A stretch of 64,000 nt of DNA from Spongilla lacustris. Lineage: Eukaryota; Porifera; Demospongiae; Spongillida; Spongillidae. Made by a program: the position numbers and the translations under genes. Positions 55,863-64,000 of this stretch are shown here, piece by piece. The DNA lies in NCBI GenBank assembly GCA_949361645.1, contig OX442417.1, forward strand, positions 6,308,275 to 6,372,274. Direction: 5' to 3'. Position 1 is the stretch's first letter, and every line of letters starts with the position of its first letter. The notes under the pieces were generated by a model. It worked only from the letters and a program-made list of their open reading frames with translations, was not told the origin of the DNA and did not search any database.

Positions 55863-56345
55863 TCCCTGACAGAAAGGAGATTTGATTTTGACAGCCACTG
55901 GTAATCATATATATAGCGTGTATAATTAAAAAGAGATTGAAGTTGATCCTCACCGAAATCGCAACCGTTAGCGTTTAAACAACCACTGGTAATCATAATT
56001 AAGGAGCGAAAACGATTCTCACCGAAATTGCAGCCGTTAAGGCAGACAAATTTATAATGAAAACAATTTTAGCCGCCACAGAACAGAAGTTCTAATTGAT
56101 AATTTGGAAGTTATATAATGAAAGCAATTTAAAACCAAGACAGAAGTTCTTTCACGGCATCAGATGTTTAATGTATATATTATAATGAATAGCTCATTTA
56201 TAATTTAAACACAAGACAGAATTTATATAATGAAAGCAATTTAAACACAAGACAGAATTTATATAATGAAAGCAATTTAAACACAAGAAGACAGAAGTTA
56301 TGTAATGAAAACAATTTAAAACAAGACAGAAGTTCTTTCATGACA
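55863..56345. repeat. Two tandem repeats next to array III
   Basis: An approximately 100-bp duplication sharing CCACTGGTAATCATA, CTCACCGAAAT and GCARCCGTTA (55890-56040). Then three to four copies of an approximately 40-bp unit, TATAATGAAAGCAATTTAAA plus CACAAGACAGAA (56090-56340). Confidence 0.7.
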
Positions 56346-57214
56346 ACAGATGTTTAATTGTAGGCGACTGTGCTCTTTTCTTCTGTTCTCGGCATGAAGA
56401 GTGTTCTAAAGAATGATTTTTGACCCATTGTCTACTGACAGATTGTTCTTAAAAATTCCTTCAGGATAATAAAAAGTTTATATGGAATCAATTGTTGTAT
56501 GCATTCTTTGTAGGAAAAAAAAACCTCTTTTTCAGAGCATATTTGAACAATATACTTCAATGTAATTTTCATGTCACTTAATCAAAATTGACAAAAATGT
56601 TAGTATCCACACAGTATTGGCTTACTTGTTAATATACATGTAGGGTGGAATTTTCCCTGCTGTCCACTTTTTTGGTATGATTTTCATAGAAGCACCTCTC
56701 TGGCAGGGGTTCCACTGGCTTCACTTCTGGAATTGGTTGTCTAAAACTGGGTACTAAATCTTTATATGTATATAGCTTTGGAGAACCCAAAAACAATTAT
56801 ATAAAAGTAATAAGAAATGAAAAGTGGTAATAACTACTGGCATGTTTTATACATTATTTTGCTTACTGTGTACTACTTCCTCACACTTTGTAGGATAAGG
56901 CATGCAAGTCACTTTGCACTCCTTCACACATGGAGACAAGTTGCTGATTCAAAACCTGCATGTACGTCAATGTTTCAAAACCAACAGTTGTATTTTAATC
57001 ATTTGTGTGCTATATATTTACCTTCTGAAGAGCTGTAGTGAAATCTGAAGTTGCAAGCATGCATGGCTAGGCATCATATCTTGAACAGCCTTATATGTGA
57101 CATGTGGGCTGTTGGGGTTGAAATGTGCGTTAGCACTTGTGTGCTTTATAGCTTACCTTTGAAGAAGCCATTTTGCTAGCCAGGACCAAAGCTCAGAACT
57201 GTCTGCCTGTAAAA

Positions 57215-58630
57215 TTAAATATATTGTGAGTTTAACATTAAGCTGGTGAAGTAACACACACAGTAAATCTCAAAGGCAAATTCTCTGCTACACACTCCCC
57301 AATCATGTAAGAAAATTTCAACATGACATTCTTGGACATTATGTGGTACAATACAGCCTTGCAAACAAAGATGCCGCAGTCTGAATGGTTCTTTTGCTTT
57401 AGTTCTGGTGCTTACATGTATAATATGGCAGTAACGTGATACAGCATTCACCCCGTGCACTCTGACATACATTATAAAGTGAAATGGTCCACAAAATTCC
57501 ATTTCCCAGTCCTCGCACAGTACACATTGCAGAAAGTATATTTGTAATGTTTTGCCTTGAATTGATTCAAAATACAAATCATATATCAGCACACATTTTG
57601 AAGAGACACCAACAACTTAAATGGAAGCCATATACAGTATATCAGCCACATACTTGAACGAATGGAAGTGGATCAAGAAACCAGTGGCTTGGAATGTTAC
57701 ACGGCAGAAGAACGTAATCATATTCGCGAATACCTCTTTCTTAAATGAAATAATTATATTATTGGAACAGTTTCCATTCAGTGTGCTTCATATATTATTA
57801 AAAAAAGAGCAATTTTCACTGTCCAATTATGATTTGAATATTATATGTGTATATGAGGTACCTTATTATTGTTTGATTCATTCTTCCATACAGTCCATTA
57901 GATTGTGGATGATTGGCTGACGTCATTCGATAATCGATTTCTAGCATAGGCAGTCAACAACCTGCATGAAAAGTTCATACACTTGAAACGCAAATACATC
58001 TTTCTGCAGCTTTGTGGAATGAGATCCATGCAGAGTGTGTCATTCATAAAACATGAATTGAAGTGCTTAGAAATGTACATCAATATAAGGATGGCATGGT
58101 GTGGGAACTTGGGTGTGTATATGAAGGTGCAGCTGGATCTCAGGTGAGTGAGATATGTGGAATGAATCTTCAGCTGTGTGCAACTGTGGGTACATATAAC
58201 CTTGGCGAAATTGCGTTAATTAAATGTTACCGCGCTGATAAACTCACTGCCCTGATAAGTGATTATGTCTGATGCTACATAAAGTGCGCTGCAATGATGT
58301 GTGTGTGAGTATTGATGGTATATGTATGCATGCACTTACCCAACGACGTACGTCCAGATGCATGTGTGACCAGTATATTTTGGACGCGTGATACGTACTA
58401 AAACGCCTTTGTTCTATCTTCTGTTAAAAGCACCGCAGCAGCTATTGCATCTTCGTTCTTCTCTCCCACATACAGCATGCAGAACATCGTCATGGCTTAG
58501 CGAGAAGTCTGTCGAACGCTTTCGTATCAGCCACTTCTCTGACTCTGTGTAGCGGCGCATAATGCATGCAGGGTACGTCCTGTCCTTTCGATACGACTCT
58601 ACCCACTTCAGCGTTCCTTCTCTATTCATA
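57215..58630. other. Unrecognised open frames inside element III
   Basis: The longest are 57215-57592 minus (Cys/His-rich, with FCGPFHFIMYVRV and CHIIHVSTRTK), 57621-57920 plus, 58063-58272 plus and 58414-58629 minus. The last follows a TTGCAG-like acceptor and ends CNSCCGAFNRR. None carries a DDE, helicase or other motif I know. They could be exons of an unknown host or element gene; I cannot support a structure. Confidence 0.25.
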
Positions 58631-59924
58631 GTCCTGCAATGGAGTGCAATGTAATTTCTTACTATATTGACACATGCACTGGAAAAGAAAACAACAGTGC
58701 ATGCTACATTTTAAGTAGAACAATGAGTGCTCAGTCTCAGACGTTCATAACATAACCTACCATTCCACGGCCTTCTTGTTCTCAGTATTACGTGACGCGC
58801 ATGCACGTGATTTTAAATTGGTGATGTAGGCAATTTAGTAAATAAGGGATTGCAAATATTATATACAGACCTACATTTAGCAAGTTAAATATATAATACA
58901 TGTAATATTTGACAAATGCTATGCTTAACCATCTTGTGTCTCTCATCTTTTATGCAGTTTGTCTATGAGCGCAACATTTTTTTATATGTGTACCAGTACA
59001 ATCCATTAGTGCAAGCCAGCAATTACGATGGTTCATGTCGCAAACTTTCATAGCACATATTCATGTGTGTACATCGTTGGCATAAGTGGGAATCTGTGGG
59101 ATTTCATTCTTCATTTTGTAGCCGTATAGTACACTAGATTAGCCAACATCGCTTGCACGTCCTAATACCAATTCAGCTACTCTCCTCTATCACTGTAGTG
59201 TCTGCTAGTATCTGTCAGGTAGGATATTGATGCAACTGAACTGACAGTCATACTGTTGGAGTGGATCACTGAACTCCAATCTTTCCTTCTACTGTCCCCT
59301 GTATAGGCCTATTATATTCCTGAATCATGGGCGGGATGAACTGTGTTGGTGCAAGGTGTTAATTAAGGCTTGTTACGTGTACTTTATACTATAAGTGGTA
59401 TAGCAGCCTTACTATGGTATGGGCATAAAAGTTATTGAGCAATTCTATACATAGTGTTTACACCCTCTGGAGCATGGAAAGAGAAGCGAGAAAATTGATA
59501 TTGCTATACTGGCGCGGCGTGAGGATTGATATCGACGATTCGTAGCAGTATTATCACAGGTTTAGGTAAGAATAGATTGCTATTTGCAGTGAATTCTAGT
59601 TCTTTTTAAAATCGTTTCATGACCGTTACCCCGGTAGAAATCTAGTCAGTTTGGTCCATTCCTATTAACGCTCCTTCCTAACTTCACAATCAATGAACAG
59701 ACTACGGTGAATACGAGTGTGTTAATCACTTAGATTTGGCGATAACTCCCCATTGCTGTGTTTTCTAGCAGTATAAGTTTCTACTGGGCTCTAATATGGG
59801 TACTAGTAATAGGGGTAGGATGGAAAACTGTTCTTTCAGTGTGTTTCAAAGGTGAATTCTTATTGATGCACAACTCGGAGGAAGACTGGTGAAAATGTTT
59901 GTATTGGAGAGAATCAGTGTGTTA

Positions 59925-60195
59925 ATTTAAAGTCAATGTGTCATGTGTGTTTACACTTACTCTCAGATGATGTATATGTATTGTACTCTTATAGGGTGTA
60001 GATGTGCACCTCTCCAAGGTCTCATAGGTAGGGATTTTTAAGGTCAGTGTGTTTGCACGTACCCTCAGATGACATACACCTGTATGTATATGCACCTCTA
60101 AGACAAGGATTGGCGACTGTGTGTTTCCACTGGATGGTTATTTCAGGTCAGTGTGTCATGTTTGTTTGCACTTACCCTCAGATGACATATATGTA
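59925..60195. repeat. Three imperfect repeats, about 110 bp
   Basis: Each has GTCARTGTGT, a TTTRCAC segment and CTCAGATGA(C/T)(A/G)TA, starting near 59931, 60042 and 60149. A second duplication shares AGGTACGAAATTGAG at 60540 and 60921. Confidence 0.6.
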
Positions 60196-61340
60196 GGCAC
60201 ATCTTTTTACATGCACACAAAGACAAGCCAGACAGCTTAAAGACATGTGAGGATATTACAAAGAGACGCTGTCCCTACAAGATATGTAAATTTTCTATCA
60301 AACCTACACAAAGACATCCAGCCCATACATCACCACTAAAACAGTTAGTTATTCAGTTTTATTGTAATCCTTAAGCATGGCTTTAATCATATACAGCAAC
60401 TAGTAGCTATCTTGCTAATGCCATGTGTCGAATACACAGTGACACTCAAGATTAAAAAGACACTGGAGGCACAAGCAATATTAATTGATGCTGCCAAGCT
60501 TATATTTATCTTTGAAATTCACTTTTTGGCTGATTTAATTAGGTACGAAATTGAGTACACTCAATATCAGCATGTCTCTTGACTATTATCCCCCACTCAT
60601 CCCATTTCTTTTTCTCCTGACACAGGTGTATAAAGGAAGTATGCAGTCACACTTAAAGAGTGTGCCAGGTCGAGTTAACCACTAATTAAGAACCAAGTTG
60701 TTGAGGGCCCATGCTATGTGTCCCTTTACCTCTTCTCACTTCTTTTCTCATCCCTTTTCTTTTTCCTACCTCCCCCTCTGCAGAAAATATCTGGGCATAC
60801 GAGCAGCGTTATGTGTCTGTGAAATTCACTTTTTATCATGCACATGATTAAGAAACACTTATGCACCATTCTCTAAACAATAATGGCTGAAGTGTACTAG
60901 TTTTATTTTCTTTTTTACAGGTACGAAATTGAGATTTATCCAGTACCCTCATCTCTCTTATGTTCAGTTGACTATTATGATATATGTGTATATTTTTATT
61001 TCTTTTCATCTTTTATTAAATTTATTCTACTTCGTCTGCACTTGGTGTTCATACGATTTGATAATATTAAACAGTACCAAATCATAATGGGAACATATAT
61101 AAATAATAACAACTTAGAATAAATATACATGTAAATATACATTTGTATAACAAATTCGTTTTAGAATAAGCATCCCAGACCGAAAACAGTTCGTTGTTAC
61201 AGACTGAAGAAAACAGTTAATAGCTGCTTATATTGTTGACGACCTGCGATCATTGGCTTTTGCTTTTCGAACCAAATGTGCCAGCCCTTACGTGAATGCA
61301 AGGGATGGAATATACATATTACATGCATGTATTTAAAACC

Positions 61341-61540
61341 AGGGAATACGGTCCGGGGGGGGGACTCAATTCCCTAGGGAATTGAGTCGGGTTAATTGGT
61401 TTTGTACAACCAGGGAACTCGATCGGTCCGGGGGACCGTATTCCCTAGGGAGTTGGGTCCGGGGGGGGGCCGTGTTCCCTAAGGGAATACGGTCCGCCGG
61501 ACCGAAAATTGGGCCGGACCGTATACCCTATGACACCGGC
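61341..61540 (-). repeat. Palindrome array III, right
   Basis: Inverse of 55701-55862 with extra units, including one built on ACTCAATTCC. It ends CCTATGACACCGG. Confidence 0.75.
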
Positions 61541-62860
61541 CAAGTCATGCATCGATATCTGAGCTGAATATGCATGATATTTTAAGTGTGCATGGGTGTG
61601 TTGCTTGAGGTCAGGTGATACAGATTGCTCTGGTACTTTTTCTGCCCTTATATGCAGTACCCTGAAGCGTAACTGAAATAGTTTTCGCCGTTAGATGTTC
61701 AGTCAATAAAACTTGTGGTGCCGCGATTCCTATAACTCAGGCATGCAGTATGCGTTTTGAATATTGCAATCATTTCCTCGATGTTGGACGCCATTGACCT
61801 CTCCTACCTGGCTTACCTGAATCACGATGCCATTTCTACATTTTTAGCCCACCATCCAACACTCTTGAACCCATTAGGTTATGCTCTTTAGTGAAGACAC
61901 ATGAGAATAAATATGGCATTAGTACGTGTTATTGAGCATTATTGCATCTACGTAAGCTTAAGTCTCTTTTGTTTACGAGGTGGTGCACCCTGAATTTGAG
62001 GAGAGACCTTTAAGTAGGGTGCCTTCATAATATGCACTTATACACCTGTCTATTGGATTAGGGATGGTTTTATAAGTAGCTGCAAGGCTGTTGAACTGGG
62101 AGTATCGCACGTAAAACAGGTGACCGTATATTACGCGACAAAAATTGTGACCGAAAATTTGAATTCAGGTATTGCATAGTGACAGATCGGAAGACAGCTC
62201 ACGCCAGTGAAATAGTATTTTGGGTTACTTTTGGATTCCTCTTAGAAGGTACTCATCTTACTAAGTTTTTTTGTTGTCAAATTTAATTAGACGTAATGCA
62301 TCGAGTTGATGTTGGCGCATAGAAAAATAGTCACTTGGGTTTATTAGTGTATTTCCTTTTGGCATTAAAAGGCGCGATCAAAGAGATGAGGTGTTCGCTC
62401 TCTGGGTTTAACTAAACCTGTATGTATAATACCATAACTTCCCGCTGATTCCCAAGAGGGTATCCAATAGGGCGTGCGTTGTGGCTCGAAACACTTCCAA
62501 ATCGCTACTCTAAAGCTTTAAATTAGTAACACTGTGTTGTGAAGTGCCCAATTTAGTGTAAATAGTCACGTCAAGTGAGAGTAGTGTGTTTTTGGTTTCA
62601 TATTGATCAATCTTAAAGTATCTCTATATATAGCTCACCTTATTATTAGAGAGGCGCAGACAAACAGAGTGGATATTAACACATCCTATGATAACCTGTC
62701 TTTGCATAAAATAGAGGTTAGGCTTGGGTGATTCCCAGAGCTTATTTTCAAAGGGGTCTCGTTCCCAGGCTGAACAGTACCCACTATAGCGTATGCGTTA
62801 TGACTTATTGCCCGATATGTGGGGAATCAGTTTCACATAGTATTTCATTCAGCAGGCGTG
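61541..62860. other. Intergenic, no gene supported
   Basis: Contains a GTCTCGTTCCCAGGCTGAAC stretch at about 62757, a partial copy of the short MITE family. Otherwise nothing recognised. Confidence 0.45.
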
Positions 62861-62861
62861 C

Positions 62862-63441
62862 ATGCTGTACCATTTAAGATACAAGCTTTCTTTGAATTCG
62901 GATGCATTCTGTCATAATACAACCAGTTTACGGTCAGCCCTACAGAAAAATATCAAATATGACCATCTTTTCTTACAATTGCAAGTAATAGGTCTTATGG
63001 GTAAATTCGTGACTGGCGACATCTGTTTGGCAATCAACAATTGTCCAATCTTGGCAGCATTCCACATGTTCAATTATGTTTGAAAAAAATCTTTGCATGT
63101 TCAAGAATTCTCCTATGCAAATATTGGAGTCAAGAAGTATTTGGTATATGCCTATTGATGAAACGTCAGATGAGGTGCTAGGTAGCCTGAGAAGTATACT
63201 GCACTCAGTCCACCTTCCCAATAAAGAATGCCTTGGTGATATTTTGTTGCAACTTATAACTAGCACAATAGAAGTTATTAGGAGAATCAAATGGGAGAAT
63301 ATATTGATGGTGCATGGACCTGCTAGTGCAGAGAAGACTCTTGGATTGGCAGACCACCATCTAAGAAGATCCCAAAACGCCAAACTTGGATTTGTAGATG
63401 GAAAGGTTAAAACCAGAAGGAACTTTCGCTTGGCTGTCTAA
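62862..63441 (+). CDS. Two overlapping open frames, unrecognised
   Basis: Frames 62862-63083 and 63076-63441 overlap by eight bases in different phases. Their translations (MGKFVTGDICLAINNCPILA; SIWYMPIDETSDEVLGSLRS; NILMVHGPASAEKTLGLADH) have ordinary protein composition. One frameshift could separate parts of a single gene, or there could be an intron. No family recognised. The region after 63442 to the window end is AT-rich and featureless. Confidence 0.25.
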
Positions 63442-64000
63442 TAAAACCAAGCAAGAACTGACAGGATAAAATAGTACAATTCAGCGGCTATGATTTGGAG
63501 TGACATCGTTAGCCATTTGGAGTGAAATCCTTCCATCTGTTTTTACTGTGATATATATGAATATAATTATAGTATTCTACAGGCAAGCAAAATGAGGACT
63601 GTTTGGCAGAAACAGCAGCAAGATAAAGACATACACACACACAGACACACACATAAACTGAAAAACAATGCTAGTTTTCGAGACAGGCTAGAGAAAAAAA
63701 AACTTGTAATGTTTTTAGAAGGCGAGACAAAAAAATTAATATTTAAATACAAGCCTGAGCAAACATACATGTAATTAAAATTAATATATATAATATAATT
63801 ATAATTATATTATGAATATACCGGTACTTCATGACGATTATCTATAAGTGGGCATTACTTTCAACACATGTGGTTTGTGAATGGACAAAACATGCTATAT
63901 GGAGGCCATATAACCTCTCTAAAATGTTCATCTAAGTCCAAAATCACTAAATTTTACAGCTTTTTATGGAAACCTGGAGAATCTAAAGAAGAAGGAGATG

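Larger units (their letters stand above)
55701..61540. mobile_element. Paired palindrome arrays III, 5.8 kb apart
   Basis: Two inverted arrays have identical outer sequence for more than 60 bp, starting CCGGTGTCATAGGGTATACG. If they are the ends of one element it is 5.84 kb long. The interior has no recognised transposase, and the immediate flanks do not repeat, so they may instead be two independent insertions. Confidence 0.5.

Overview
The window is metazoan-type nuclear DNA. It has spliced genes with GT/AG introns, long CA/TG microsatellites, frequent ACATGTAC strings, poly-G/poly-C tracts and dense transposable elements. A fibronectin-III membrane receptor with phase-1 exons and a fibrinogen-like domain gene point to an invertebrate. 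A sponge or similar early-branching marine animal is my best guess, but nothing here proves the species. Most of the sequence is mobile DNA or its remains.

Region by region. 1-5.4 kb: an element (1755-3599) whose two ends are arrays of 28-bp palindromes and whose interior keeps scraps of an integrase and a C48 (Ulp1-type) protease; then a candidate terminal exon pair and G/C-tract repeats. 5.8-9.5 kb: a Tc1/mariner-like transposon flanked by TA. Its first 1.11 kb, including the terminal repeat and the first 177 transposase codons, is present at both ends as a near-identical inverted copy. 9.7-12.4 kb: a second array-ended element (CACAG... ends) holding a small three-exon gene. 14.0 kb: a solo palindrome array. 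14.8-16.5 kb: a 5'-truncated Ty3/gypsy element with integrase and 3' LTR. 16.5-25.6 kb: three copies of one dispersed repeat, one inverted and one split by a 1.1-kb insertion, around a microsatellite-rich duplication and a fibrinogen-domain gene at 23.1-23.8 kb.

26.3-30.6 kb: a decayed LTR element with SCAN-like capsid, zinc knuckle, integrase and then RT-RNase H, the integrase-first order of Gmr1-like Ty3/gypsy elements. 31.1-36.2 kb: a young minus-strand Ty3/gypsy element with identical 162-bp LTRs and a tRNA-Ser-type primer site. 38.7-39.5 kb: a hAT-like non-autonomous element. 42-44.1 kb: the FN3 receptor gene. 45.3-45.9 kb: a broken SWIM zinc-finger transposon gene. 50.3-50.8 kb: a reverse-transcriptase-like relic. 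51.6-52.7 kb and 55.7-61.5 kb: two more inverted pairs of palindrome arrays. 53.5-54.15 kb: an intact intronless gene that looks RhiA-like.

The strongest unexplained signal is a shared terminal grammar in at least four places. It consists of a terminus close to CCGGTGTCRTAG followed by tandem 28-29-bp palindromes, mostly of form GGAC-N8-CTAG-N8-GTCC, separated by short runs of G or C. The palindrome arms differ completely from element to element while the layout stays the same.
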